NCBI RefSeq assembly: GCF_031732815.1
Contig: NZ_JAVMKF010000268.1
Span: forward strand, 1-64,000
Direction of reading: 5' to 3'
Source: Accumulibacter sp031732815
GTDB taxonomy: Bacteria > Pseudomonadota > Gammaproteobacteria > Burkholderiales > Rhodocyclaceae
Length of the DNA stretch: 64,000 nucleotides
The position numbers and the translations under genes were made by a program. This document shows positions 9,591 to 18,075 of the stretch, in pieces; position 1 is the first letter of the stretch; each line of letters starts with the position of its first letter. The notes under the pieces were generated by a model. It ran no database searches and was not told the origin of the DNA. It worked only from the letters and a program-made list of their open reading frames with translations.

Positions 9591-10063
9591 TTGAGACCTT
9601 GCTTGGCGGCCTCCTTGGAGGGGCCTTCCGTCTAGCGCCCGAGATCCTGAAATGGCTGGACCGCCAGGGCGAACGGGGCCACGAACTGGCAATGCAGGAC
9701 AAAGCACTGGAGTTCGAAAAGTTGCGCGGAGCCCAGCGCATGGCAGAGATTGGTGCTGCTTCCGATGCGGCCTGGAACGTGGGCGCTGTCGAGGCCTTGC
9801 GTGATGCTGTGGCAGCACAGGGCCAAAAATCGGGCGTCGGCTGGGCTGATGCCCTGTCGGTCAGCGTTCGGCCGGTGATCACCTACTGGTTCATGGCGCT
9901 GTATTGCGCTGCCAAGACGGCAGCGTTTGCGGCAGCCGTGACCGCTGGCGCTGGCTGGGGGACGGCCATCTTGCATGCCTGGACGGAGGCCGACCAAGCG
10001 CTCTGGGCTGGGGTGTTGAACTTCTGGTTCCTGGGGCGTGTGTTCGACCGGGTGCGGCCGTGA
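9587..10063 (+). CDS. 3TM-type holin
   Basis: The ATG at 9587 overlaps the preceding stop (ATGA) and has GGGAGG at 9575-9580. The 158-residue product starts MIETLLGGLLGGAFRLAPEI and has a charged helical middle ('HELAMQDKALEFEKLRGAQR'). The C-terminal half has hydrophobic helices, including one at about 95-125 ('PVITYWFMALYCAAKTAAF') and one near the end ('ALWAGVLNFWFLGRVFDR'). This is the pattern of the GTA-type 3TM holin family. The holin would permeabilise the inner membrane so that the endolysin encoded next can reach the cell wall. It overlaps that gene by four bases (GTGA). Confidence 0.8.
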   Translation: MIETLLGGLLGGAFRLAPEILKWLDRQGERGHELAMQDKALEFEKLRGAQRMAEIGAASDAAWNVGAVEALRDAVAAQGQKSGVGWADALSVSVRPVITYWFMALYCAAKTAAFAAAVTAGAGWGTAILHAWTEADQALWAGVLNFWFLGRVFDRVRP

Positions 10064-10524
10064 TCGCGGTTCCACAAGCGGCCATTGATCTGGCCAAGCG
10101 CTTCGAGGGCTTTCACCGCGTGCCGAAGAACGATCCTGGCCGGGCGTATCCCTACGTCTGCCCGGCAGGCTACTGGACGATTGGCTACGGCCATCTCTGT
10201 GACCCGAAGCATGCACCCATCTCCGAAGAAGAGGGTGAAGCGTACCTGGCGCGCGATCTGATCGTCGCCTTAAAGGCCACCGTAAGGTGTTGCCCTGTCC
10301 TGGCCACGGAGCCCGAGTGGCGGCTCGCAGCGATCGTGGACTTCACCTTCAACCTGGGTGCCGGGCGGTTGCAGTCCTCGACTCTGCGGCGACGAATCAA
10401 TCAACGGGATTGGACTGACGCAGCTGGTCAGTTGCGCCGTTGGGTCTATGGCGGCGGGAAAGTACTGCCGGGCCTTGTCACGCGGCGGGAGGTCGAGGCC
10501 GTTTTGCTTCTTCGCAACGCCTGA
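10060..10524 (+). CDS. Phage endolysin, GH24 lysozyme
   Basis: The GTG at 10060 overlaps the holin stop; the product is 154 residues. It shows the GH24 (T4/P21-type lysozyme) pattern: a catalytic Glu in 'RFEGFH' near residue 15, then 'YVCPAGYWTIGYGH', where Cys and Thr are five residues apart as in the E-(D/C)-T triad. The segment between Glu and Cys is longer than in T4 lysozyme, as in many prophage versions. 'VDFTFNLG' and 'RREVE' are further family features. It hydrolyses peptidoglycan glycosidic bonds at the end of infection. No clear signal-anchor helix is present, so export should depend on the holin. Confidence 0.9.
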   Translation: MIAVPQAAIDLAKRFEGFHRVPKNDPGRAYPYVCPAGYWTIGYGHLCDPKHAPISEEEGEAYLARDLIVALKATVRCCPVLATEPEWRLAAIVDFTFNLGAGRLQSSTLRRRINQRDWTDAAGQLRRWVYGGGKVLPGLVTRREVEAVLLLRNA

Positions 10525-10605
10525 ACACAAATCACTAGGAAGAGCTTGGCTTTATCGGCGAACAGCGCGTTCATGTCATCAACACCAACACGGAGCACAT
10601 TACCA

Positions 10606-10896
10606 ATGAGCAACAAATTCAAGACCGCCATCATCGATGATGTCACCTCACGGAATATCGACGCCAGCATGCAGGATGCCCTGCTCGATCTGTTCGAGTC
10701 GGCCATGAAGTCGGTGGCTACGACTCTGGTGCGTGAAGCCAAATTCGACACTTCGGACTTCGCCACCGCTAAGGCGCGCGGCTGTGAAGGGTTTACGTTG
10801 CTGGTGAGTCGCGCCCGCGTTGAGTCACGCGACGGTTGGATCGGGGCGTTTCAGCGTGATCACCAAAGCCTCGACGTGATCGGCCATCTGGAATAG
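10606..10896 (+). CDS. Small hypothetical protein after the lysis module
   Basis: The ATG at 10606 has GGAG at 10592-10595; an in-frame TTG at 10546 is less likely. The product is 96 residues (MSNKFKTAIIDDVTSRNID...), acidic and helical, with no signal or membrane segment and no motif I recognise. The gene ends only 4 nt from the stop codon of the convergent HrgA-like gene on the other strand. It may be a phage moron or the first cargo gene. Confidence 0.55.
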   Translation: MSNKFKTAIIDDVTSRNIDASMQDALLDLFESAMKSVATTLVREAKFDTSDFATAKARGCEGFTLLVSRARVESRDGWIGAFQRDHQSLDVIGHLE

Positions 10897-10900
10897 CTGG

Positions 10901-11839
10901 TCAGTCGTCCATTTTGGGAACGTCCCAATCCGCCAGACGCGCCTCGCCCGTTTGGTAAAACTGCTTCACCAGCTTGACGTAGTCGAGAAAATCCTTGTTT
11001 TCTGTGGCGAGACGATTGACTGAGTCCCAATCGATTCCCGCTCTCTCTCGGGCTGGCAACAAAACTTCACTTTCAGCTGGGTCTTCTTTGTCGAGTCGGA
11101 TAACTCCGATCCCATGTGCAGCCGATAGCATCCGAAGCTCCTTCAAGGCTTCGTCATTGATCTGTTCTGCAACAAGATAGCCAACATCTGCCCATGAAGA
11201 GTTCGACACAGCCTGGAAGAAGCATTCCCGAACGTTCGAGCGGTTGAGAAGGAGCTTGACCTCAAACGACCAAAGTTTTGTGCGTTTGTCGAAGTACTGG
11301 CTGGCGCAGTCACGTACTGCCTGATGCCAATCGGCCCCCAAGTCTTCCAGTCCGACCACATCCGGGTGCAACCAGTGGTTGGCCTTCGGTCCATTCTTGT
11401 TTGAAGACGTCTTCTCGTCGATTCGCTTTGAGTAGACCCGCCACCTGTCCCAAAGATAGGCGGATAGCTTTGGGTAGAGCGACAGTTCGTTAAGTGGCGC
11501 AGTATTGGCTTGCTGTGGAACAGTCCCGCCTGTACTTTCGGCTGCTGCAACCTCGGCAGAATCCGACTGCACTGAATAATAATATTTACGCGGGCGGCCC
11601 TCAGTTGTCTTTAGTTCCGGGTGTTTCTTTTGCAGTCGAGGACGCTGGGAGCCTATCTCAGCAACCAGTTGCTGAAGCAGGTCCGCATCCGTCTCCAGCG
11701 CCTGGCTGCTGGCTTTCTTTGCGTTGCACTCATCCGGAAAGGTCGCAACGAGCCACTCGGCAATCTGTCGTGCGGAGAATTTCTCTTCAGGGTGTGCGGT
11801 CAGGAAATCGACGACCGCCTTGCCAAGGTTAAGAGCCAT
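10901..11839 (-). CDS. HrgA-like protein: winged helix plus PD-(D/E)XK-like domain
   Basis: This 312-residue protein is the last gene of the BREX operon, 18 nt after brxL. Residues 1-90 look like a winged-helix DNA-binding domain ('KFSARQIAEWLVATFPDEC', then a basic 'GRPRKYYY' wing). The C-terminal half matches my memory of the HrgA/COG2958 family, which replaces a restriction gene in some Helicobacter pylori strains. 'HPDVVGLED' (D160) followed by 'SFEVKLLL' (E193, K195) gives the D...ExK layout of PD-(D/E)XK nucleases, and 'QAVSNSSWADVGYLVAE' continues the core. A nuclease or DNA-sensing role in defence is inferred. The final stop lies 4 nt from the convergent phage-side gene. Confidence 0.65.
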   Translation of the reverse strand: MALNLGKAVVDFLTAHPEEKFSARQIAEWLVATFPDECNAKKASSQALETDADLLQQLVAEIGSQRPRLQKKHPELKTTEGRPRKYYYSVQSDSAEVAAAESTGGTVPQQANTAPLNELSLYPKLSAYLWDRWRVYSKRIDEKTSSNKNGPKANHWLHPDVVGLEDLGADWHQAVRDCASQYFDKRTKLWSFEVKLLLNRSNVRECFFQAVSNSSWADVGYLVAEQINDEALKELRMLSAAHGIGVIRLDKEDPAESEVLLPARERAGIDWDSVNRLATENKDFLDYVKLVKQFYQTGEARLADWDVPKMDD

Positions 11840-11857
11840 AGTTTTGTTCCTTTGGGG

Positions 11858-13906
11858 TCACTCGGCCATGGCCTTCAACAACGCATCTCGGGCGTCGGAG
11901 TAGAACTGGATGTCGATCTTGGTCGCCATGTCGTCGGACAAGTCGACCAACTGGCGCCGACAAGCTACCGGCATCAGAAGCGACGTCGCGCCTTTCTCAA
12001 CGGCGATCTCGGCAATCGTGACTGCGTTGTGGACGGGCTCGATCGAGCCCCCGAGGTTGATCTCTCCGACGATGATCAAGCCACCACGCACGCTTCGCTT
12101 TAACAACGATGTGCATAGGGCCACCAAAGAGGCCACACCAAGCTTGGCACCAGACTTCGCTGCGTCAAACGCTCGGAGCTGCACCGTGAACTCATGCTGC
12201 CGAGGATCTTTGTCGCCAACCAACTGCAATGACCTGGCGTACAGGTTCTGCTCGGCGAAGCCGATGCTCTCGCGGAACGCGGGAGGAATGGGCTTGTTGA
12301 GCACTTTCAAACCCGATCCGGGACCTTCATTGACCTCGATGCGGTAGAGCCCCGAGTTTTCTTCGCCGCCACCGGGGCTGATGGTCCAAACCTGACCTGG
12401 CTCTAGCGGGTCGCCGCCAATGCTGTTGTCGCTTTGCAGCTCAGGCGTCGAGACAAACTTTTCCACACCGTCGGCGCCCATGATGTAGCTGAAGTGAGTG
12501 TTCCGAAACTCTGCGGCCCCGACTCGCTTCTGTTGCTCTTTGACTCGCCGCCGAACCTCCATGGCGATGCGAACTGCCCATTCCAGGTCTTCGTCCGGAA
12601 CCTGAGCATCCGAGCTCGGGTACAGCAGCTTGAGCAAGCCACTGACAGTCTTGTTGACCGCATTTGTATCTCGGCCAGACAGTGCGCCGCCAAAAAAGAC
12701 GCGGTTTTGCAGCTCGCTTACCCGGCTCTGGTTCCGAAGCTGGCTCCAGCACTCGGACAGGAAGTCGCTGACTAGGCCGAAATGGTTGGTGACCAAGTCC
12801 TTATTGATCTTGGGCACGTCCCAACCCGGCAGGAACGCGTGGATGCGGTCCATGAAAGCGGTGTCGTCGCGCATCTCTGGCGGCATGGGGCCAAACAAGT
12901 GCCCAACGCGCTGCTGGTGTTCCACATCGACGTCGAAGTTGCCGACCAAGACGATGCTGCCGTCCGCACGGATGCTCTCCTTGCCACGGCTGAACTCGCC
13001 GGACTCCATGTAGCCCTTCATGATGTTCACGCCGTCCTTCTGATCGAAAGAGATGCCTGACACCTCGTCGAAGCAGACCACGTCGTACTGGCAAACCAAA
13101 CCTCGGCGGCCTTTGGCCGTGTTCTCAACGAACATCTTGGCCACAGTGGCCTTGCCACCTGAAATCAGGTGGGCGTAGGGCGAAACCTGCTGGAACAGGT
13201 GGCTCTTGCCCGTGCCGCGCGGACCGAGCTCCACCAGGTTGTAGTTGCGCTCAACAAAGGGCACCATGCGCAGGAGCAGGGCGTTTCGCTGGCGGTCGCT
13301 CAGATCACCTGACTCAATGCCGATGGATCGGAGCAGAAAGCACTTCCATTCCTCGGTGGTGAACTCCTGGCGAGCCTTGGCCAAGGTATCCAATACATCG
13401 CGCTTCGATAACTGAATCTCCCGCAGCGACGTGATACCAAAGGGACGCCCCTTGGCCTCCTGGGCGATGGCGACATCAAACGTCACGCCCAACTCGGCAT
13501 AAAAGCCTCCAGTCAACATACGTTCGTGTTGGTTGACCAGCTCGCTGCTGATCCGCACATCCGTCAGCCGAAGGCTTGGCAGGCTGGCAACGTACTCGCC
13601 CTTGTTGTCGACGCGCGCCGTCACCAGGTCGATGATCTTTACCTCGCCAGTTTCCAGTGCTTTGGCCTTAAACAGCTCTTCCTCGCCAGCTCTCACCGTG
13701 CGGGACTTGAGCTGACGCTGAACAATTTCGAGCCCTTCGTCGATCTCGTCTTGGTCCGTGCTGGCGCAATAACGTCCAAGCATGAACTCGACGACGTAGG
13801 TGGGTACCGGAAACTGGCGACTGAAGGTGCGGACCAAGTCTTTCCGGACCAGATACCCGTCCAGTACCGAGGCGGCTTTTTTGTCTATCTGATCCAATTC
13901 AATCAT
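11858..13906 (-). CDS. brxL: BREX protein BrxL (Lon-like AAA+ protein)
   Basis: This 682-residue protein matches the usual size of type 1 BrxL. An N-terminal region of about 200 residues precedes an AAA+ core with Walker A GPRGTGKS (228-235) and Walker B DVVCFDE (275-281). The C-terminal domain has the Lon-protease fold pattern ('GLIIVGEINLGGSIEPVHN', then 'EKGATSLLMP'). The usual Lon active-site Ser motif is not evident in 'SGAKLGVASLVAL', so peptidase activity is doubtful. In type 1 BREX, BrxL is needed for phage defence and forms DNA-binding rings. It starts 4 nt downstream of the pglZ stop, so the two are coupled. Confidence 0.9.
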   Translation of the reverse strand: MIELDQIDKKAASVLDGYLVRKDLVRTFSRQFPVPTYVVEFMLGRYCASTDQDEIDEGLEIVQRQLKSRTVRAGEEELFKAKALETGEVKIIDLVTARVDNKGEYVASLPSLRLTDVRISSELVNQHERMLTGGFYAELGVTFDVAIAQEAKGRPFGITSLREIQLSKRDVLDTLAKARQEFTTEEWKCFLLRSIGIESGDLSDRQRNALLLRMVPFVERNYNLVELGPRGTGKSHLFQQVSPYAHLISGGKATVAKMFVENTAKGRRGLVCQYDVVCFDEVSGISFDQKDGVNIMKGYMESGEFSRGKESIRADGSIVLVGNFDVDVEHQQRVGHLFGPMPPEMRDDTAFMDRIHAFLPGWDVPKINKDLVTNHFGLVSDFLSECWSQLRNQSRVSELQNRVFFGGALSGRDTNAVNKTVSGLLKLLYPSSDAQVPDEDLEWAVRIAMEVRRRVKEQQKRVGAAEFRNTHFSYIMGADGVEKFVSTPELQSDNSIGGDPLEPGQVWTISPGGGEENSGLYRIEVNEGPGSGLKVLNKPIPPAFRESIGFAEQNLYARSLQLVGDKDPRQHEFTVQLRAFDAAKSGAKLGVASLVALCTSLLKRSVRGGLIIVGEINLGGSIEPVHNAVTIAEIAVEKGATSLLMPVACRRQLVDLSDDMATKIDIQFYSDARDALLKAMAE

Positions 13907-13909
13907 TCA

Positions 13910-16252
13910 TCATCCTCCGCCGATCACGGTTTTGGCCTCGGCCACCATCTCACCTGACGGGGTGAGTAGGACCAAACATGCCGCGCGGCCTTGCAGTTCT
14001 TCGTTCTCAACAACCGCTGACGCTGTGCCGTTGTCTTTCAGCGGTTTCACACTAACAACTACGCTCGAAGCTGGGTCACCAGCCTGGGTGCGAATGTCGA
14101 GAGATAGATTGGCGTACTGGCCATCTACCGCTACCGTGCAACGCAAGCCCTTCCAAGCGATATCTGTTACCTCAACCATCGGCTTGCCAGACGAGCTGCC
14201 GGTTCCGGTCACCACAAGTTCCAAGTTGAGGCATTCCTGAAGGCTCAAACCGCCATGGTTGTAGTCCACGGATTTGCCGTAGCAACCCACACCGTCCGCC
14301 AAGGCGAACTGCTGGTTTGGGTTCCAAAACCAGGGGTACAAGCGCTCGTCTGTGGAAGCCCCAGGCTTGATCGACGCGCAACGCCCCCATTTGTTATCGG
14401 TGAGGTCCTTGGACATTTGGATTGTGGGTAACTTGCCCGGCATGAGGAGCCAGCCGTGGTCAGTCACCACCCTAACGCTGTTCCAGCCTGCAGCCAACAA
14501 GGCGGCGATGCGTTCTGCGATCTCTGCGAGAAGCGCGTCTATGTGCTTGGCAAGTTTCCAGCCCCGCGCATGCCCCTCGCTGTCGATGTCTCCGAATTCG
14601 CACCATGCGTTGCCCTGGCCGTCGCCGTTTTCGGTACGGTCCAGCACTTTCCAGTGGTTGTCGTTCAGCAGCTTCTTCAGGTGGTAACCGCCCTTGAGAG
14701 ACTGGCCCGTTGCGGCGACGCAAGGCTCAAAGTCGTCGCAGTCGTCGGTGCCGCTGATCTTGGTTCGTACTGGCGAAGCAGCCGCCTTGCCGGTTGCGGT
14801 CACGCTGGGCAGGGCCGTCCAGCTCATGGCTTCCGCTACCTGGCAACCTCGTGTCTCCAGGACTGCCGCGAGACGGCGAGCCGCGTCAAAGCGCAGGCCA
14901 TCCACGAACAGCACGCACTCGCCCTTGGAGGCGGCGAAGGCCTTGGCGCTGGCGATTGTTCCGCCTGGGTAGTTCGATCCATCGACCAGCTTTTGCAGGT
15001 AGCGCGCAGACTCCTCCAGCCAGGGTAGATAGATTGCTCGAATGGCCGCTGTCACGGCATCAACGTCGGCTGGCTTTTCGGTGCAGGCCAGCGCAGAAAG
15101 CACAGCATCGTCGGCCAGCCAGCCCTGCGCCGCGTACCCCGCCTGTAGGTCTGCAACCGAGCCGGCCGCCAACGCTGTCTTGCTCACTTCCGCAACCACT
15201 GCCAAGTGCTTGATGGCGAGGGACAGCGGTGACTCTCCGAGTTCAGCCCACACTAACTCGCGCCGAGGGGCATGCGTCTTCTCAAGTTCCAGAACTCGCT
15301 TCCGGGCGTCATGTGCGGGTAGATGGTTGAGAGCCAGCAGATCATGCTGGAGCGTCTTCTCCTGATCTTCGTTCCACTGTGGCCAGCCGCCTGCCGATTC
15401 GGCCGTGACGAATAGATCAAAAATCGGCGGTTTGCACTGGCGGATACGGCTCGGAATATTGGGGTAGCGTTTCGGTGCTTCGCTGTACCGTTCCCAGACC
15501 GAATGCCAGGGCCCCTCGTGTAACGCCAGCTTATTCGCTCCTGCCAAGACTCCGTCAGCCTGAGGGTTGAACGCCAGCTGTGACTTGCATACCTCTACAA
15601 ACGCCCTCCATTCGTTGGCGCCACGCGTCGTCTGAAACGCGTCGCCTTGATCCAGCCACTGCAGCAGGTCGCGTACCGGATCGCCACCGGTCAGCAGGGT
15701 GTTGAAGTAGTCTTTGTCCAGCCGCTTGCCCTTCAACAGCTCGAGCTCTTCATCCAGCAGCCGGTACAGCGCCAGCTGCATGGCGTTCTTGGCGTCGTTG
15801 TCCTGGGCCACGTCCAGACCCATGCCGCCTTGGTCGGACTTCAGGAAGGCCATGATGGTCCAGTCCTTGGCGTTCGCCTGCGACCAGATCACGCCCCGGT
15901 ACTGCAGCTCGGCCAAGGGCTTCAAGAGGTCCGGGCAGTCTTCGATCGCCCGCAGGTCCTGGCGGCTCACGCCAGGCAGGTAAAACACCGGCACACGGTC
16001 GGCCGGCAAAGTCACTTCGGGTGCCTTGCCCGCAATTACGCAGCGCAGCCAGATGGCCGGCCCAATGCGGTTCTCGGGCGCGTAGTCGCCCAGCACCAGC
16101 AGTTCGGCCAACTCGCTTTGCAGGCGCGGGATCACTGCCTCCCACTGACGGTCTTTGTCGGGCCACAAGATGCACGAGGGCGTAACTTGAACCTCGGGGT
16201 TGAAGATCGCCGAGTTACGCAGTGTCTTCACCAGATGCTCGATCACGCGCAT
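13910..16252 (-). CDS. pglZ: BREX protein PglZ (alkaline-phosphatase superfamily)
   Basis: This 780-residue protein carries the PglZ domain, an alkaline-phosphatase-superfamily fold. 'CVLFVDGLRFDAARRL' supplies the metal-binding Asp, 'WTALPSVTATGKA' resembles the nucleophile-Thr region, and 'VRVVTDHGWLL' supplies the Asp-His metal pair. The N-terminal 400 residues are the usual helical PglZ region. PglZ is a core BREX component required for both methylation and defence. Its start overlaps the end of the upstream DUF262 gene by 10 nt, so the inserted accessory gene is translationally tied to the operon. Confidence 0.9.
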   Translation of the reverse strand: MRVIEHLVKTLRNSAIFNPEVQVTPSCILWPDKDRQWEAVIPRLQSELAELLVLGDYAPENRIGPAIWLRCVIAGKAPEVTLPADRVPVFYLPGVSRQDLRAIEDCPDLLKPLAELQYRGVIWSQANAKDWTIMAFLKSDQGGMGLDVAQDNDAKNAMQLALYRLLDEELELLKGKRLDKDYFNTLLTGGDPVRDLLQWLDQGDAFQTTRGANEWRAFVEVCKSQLAFNPQADGVLAGANKLALHEGPWHSVWERYSEAPKRYPNIPSRIRQCKPPIFDLFVTAESAGGWPQWNEDQEKTLQHDLLALNHLPAHDARKRVLELEKTHAPRRELVWAELGESPLSLAIKHLAVVAEVSKTALAAGSVADLQAGYAAQGWLADDAVLSALACTEKPADVDAVTAAIRAIYLPWLEESARYLQKLVDGSNYPGGTIASAKAFAASKGECVLFVDGLRFDAARRLAAVLETRGCQVAEAMSWTALPSVTATGKAAASPVRTKISGTDDCDDFEPCVAATGQSLKGGYHLKKLLNDNHWKVLDRTENGDGQGNAWCEFGDIDSEGHARGWKLAKHIDALLAEIAERIAALLAAGWNSVRVVTDHGWLLMPGKLPTIQMSKDLTDNKWGRCASIKPGASTDERLYPWFWNPNQQFALADGVGCYGKSVDYNHGGLSLQECLNLELVVTGTGSSSGKPMVEVTDIAWKGLRCTVAVDGQYANLSLDIRTQAGDPASSVVVSVKPLKDNGTASAVVENEELQGRAACLVLLTPSGEMVAEAKTVIGGG

Positions 16253-18075
16253 GGCTGGCCCTCCGTCAAGGCGAAGAGGCTCATCACCTGGTCAACCAGC
16301 GTGGCGGTCCGCGCATCGATCTGCGCCACGCTCCACGCCTCGGCCGTCGCCAATTCAGCGTTGAGCTTGAGCCCGTTCTTGTAGCCTACCTCACGGCCCT
16401 TGCTGTCGGTGCGGTCGCGCTTGTCTTTGAAGCTCTTGTTTCCCAGAGCACTGTTGAAGCCCGAGATCGTCAGGTTGCCCAGCTTGTGAACGTGGGTCTC
16501 TTGAATGGCCTTGGCCTTCTTTGCGTCGCCGTCGGCAATCATGGTCACCCAAGACGCGGGAATGTTGTCACCCTGCGGGAAGATGTGCTCGATGGTCCAC
16601 ACGAAGAGCTTGCCTTCGTACTTCCAAAGATCGACCCAGGTCTCCTTGGTCATGCTCTGCTCGGCCAAGGCGCACAGGACAAACCGGGTGACCCCGGCGT
16701 TCTCCTCGTAGATGGCACCTTCCAGTTTGCTGCGGAAGGTTTCATCGCTGGCCGACACCGCCAGCAATTCGTCGCGGATGGTCTTCACCATAGCGTCACC
16801 CGACAGGTCTGCCACCTTGTCGATGGTGGCCATGAAAAGGCGAGTCAGGTCGCGTGTGGGCGGTGTGTCGGTGAGGTTGCGTCGAACGAAGAAGCAGACC
16901 AGCAGCCGCGCAATCTCTTCCAGTTGCGCTACATCGATGCCTAGCGCTTCACGCCGCACCAGCAAGTACAGCATCAACAGGTATGACGGAGCGCCCTGAA
17001 TGCGGTCTAAGTCCTTCAGCGGCTTGTCCAGCTGTGCCCAGGCCTCGTCCGTGTTCCGGGCCAGCATCAGTGCATACAGCTGACCAGCGGAACGAATGGC
17101 CTGCAGGTGGTTCTTGGCATCCTGGTTGATCAGCTTCTCATAGATCTGGATCAGGTTAGACCGTGTGGCCACCGGGCCCAGGGGGTCCTTCTTCTTGTCG
17201 TCGTCCTTGCGGAACGGCACGTTCAGCGGATCTTTGAACGCGTTGTAGTAATGCCGGAAGAAGCGCTCCTGGACGCTGTAGTCGTCGCCTAAATAGCCCA
17301 GCAGCTTGTTCCACACGTCGAAGTAGTGGTCCACCTTGCCAGGCTCGGTGGTCTCCAGCCGTGCAAGCAGCTTGTTCTTGATCAGGTCGATGGCCGTGAG
17401 TGGCATGCCCCGGTTGTTGAGCGATTCGAACAGCGTGTAGGCATCGGCGTGACTGGCCACCTCGATCTTCACCAGGCAGGCCTGGCTCACCTTGTCGAGG
17501 AAGGCCATGATCGAAGCCAGGCGGTCGCTCCCCGCATTCACCATCTCTTCGATGCGCGCCTGGAAATACCGGAAAGCGCGGAAGATCTTCCGGTTGCCCG
17601 CGTAGGCCGGCGTGTCGAATGGGCTGATCACGCCAACGTCCGACAGAACGGCCTTGTAATCGTTTTGGTTGTTGTTCTGGATCTGTGGGATGATGCGCAA
17701 TTGGTCGTCCCCCTTTTTCAGCACCAGCTTGCGCTTGAGGTTGATCAGCTCCACGCGCTGATCATCATCCAGGTCTTTCTCGTGCAGCTTCAGCGACTGG
17801 TACAACGCCGCGAACAGCAGCGATAGCGTCGTCAGCCGCTGTTGGCCATCCACCACCTCCAGCCGCTGCACCGCCAGGGTGTCGGTGGTCTGGTTGATGC
17901 AGATGATCGAACCGAGGAAGTAGCCAGGGTCGTTCTCTTGCACGTCATCAAACAGGGATTCCCACTGGGCCTTGCTCCAGGTGTATTCACGCTGGTAGCG
18001 CGGGATCGCATAGACGACACCGGCTTCAATGTCGAAGAGCTGCGAGACCGGGTAGTTGTTGACCGACTTGATCAT
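16243..18075 (-). CDS. GmrSD-like DUF262/DUF1524 nuclease inside the BREX operon
   Basis: This 610-residue protein has an N-terminal DUF262 (ParB-like) domain, with 'IPRYQREYTW' at 24-33 and 'VVDGQQRLTTL' at 74-84. Its C-terminal DUF1524 HNH domain has 'TIEHIFPQ' near residue 493 and 'HKLGNLTISGFNSALGNKSF' near 530-550, the His-Asn-His layout. This is the full-length fused form of type IV, modification-dependent GmrSD enzymes; BrxU of Escherichia fergusonii is a BREX-linked relative in function. It likely cuts phage DNA carrying modified bases that BREX cannot act on. Both ends overlap neighbours (4 nt upstream, 10 nt downstream), so it is a true operon member. Confidence 0.85.
   Translation of the reverse strand: MIKSVNNYPVSQLFDIEAGVVYAIPRYQREYTWSKAQWESLFDDVQENDPGYFLGSIICINQTTDTLAVQRLEVVDGQQRLTTLSLLFAALYQSLKLHEKDLDDDQRVELINLKRKLVLKKGDDQLRIIPQIQNNNQNDYKAVLSDVGVISPFDTPAYAGNRKIFRAFRYFQARIEEMVNAGSDRLASIMAFLDKVSQACLVKIEVASHADAYTLFESLNNRGMPLTAIDLIKNKLLARLETTEPGKVDHYFDVWNKLLGYLGDDYSVQERFFRHYYNAFKDPLNVPFRKDDDKKKDPLGPVATRSNLIQIYEKLINQDAKNHLQAIRSAGQLYALMLARNTDEAWAQLDKPLKDLDRIQGAPSYLLMLYLLVRREALGIDVAQLEEIARLLVCFFVRRNLTDTPPTRDLTRLFMATIDKVADLSGDAMVKTIRDELLAVSASDETFRSKLEGAIYEENAGVTRFVLCALAEQSMTKETWVDLWKYEGKLFVWTIEHIFPQGDNIPASWVTMIADGDAKKAKAIQETHVHKLGNLTISGFNSALGNKSFKDKRDRTDSKGREVGYKNGLKLNAELATAEAWSVAQIDARTATLVDQVMSLFALTEGQPCA

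Larger units (their letters stand above)
1..10896 (+). mobile_element. Right-hand part of a tailed prophage (tail and lysis modules)
   Basis: Thirteen annotated items in a row, all on the + strand, read as late phage functions. There are tail or fibre-like structural genes, a tail-hub protein, a small baseplate-associated protein, a terminator, and then a holin-endolysin lysis module closing the cluster. The order tail, then lysis, is typical of the end of a late operon. No capsid, portal, terminase, integrase or repressor gene lies in the window, so the left part is outside. The right boundary is uncertain: it may lie just after the last small gene near 10.9 kb, or near 37.1 kb if BREX and the following cassette are prophage cargo. 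Confidence 0.8.
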
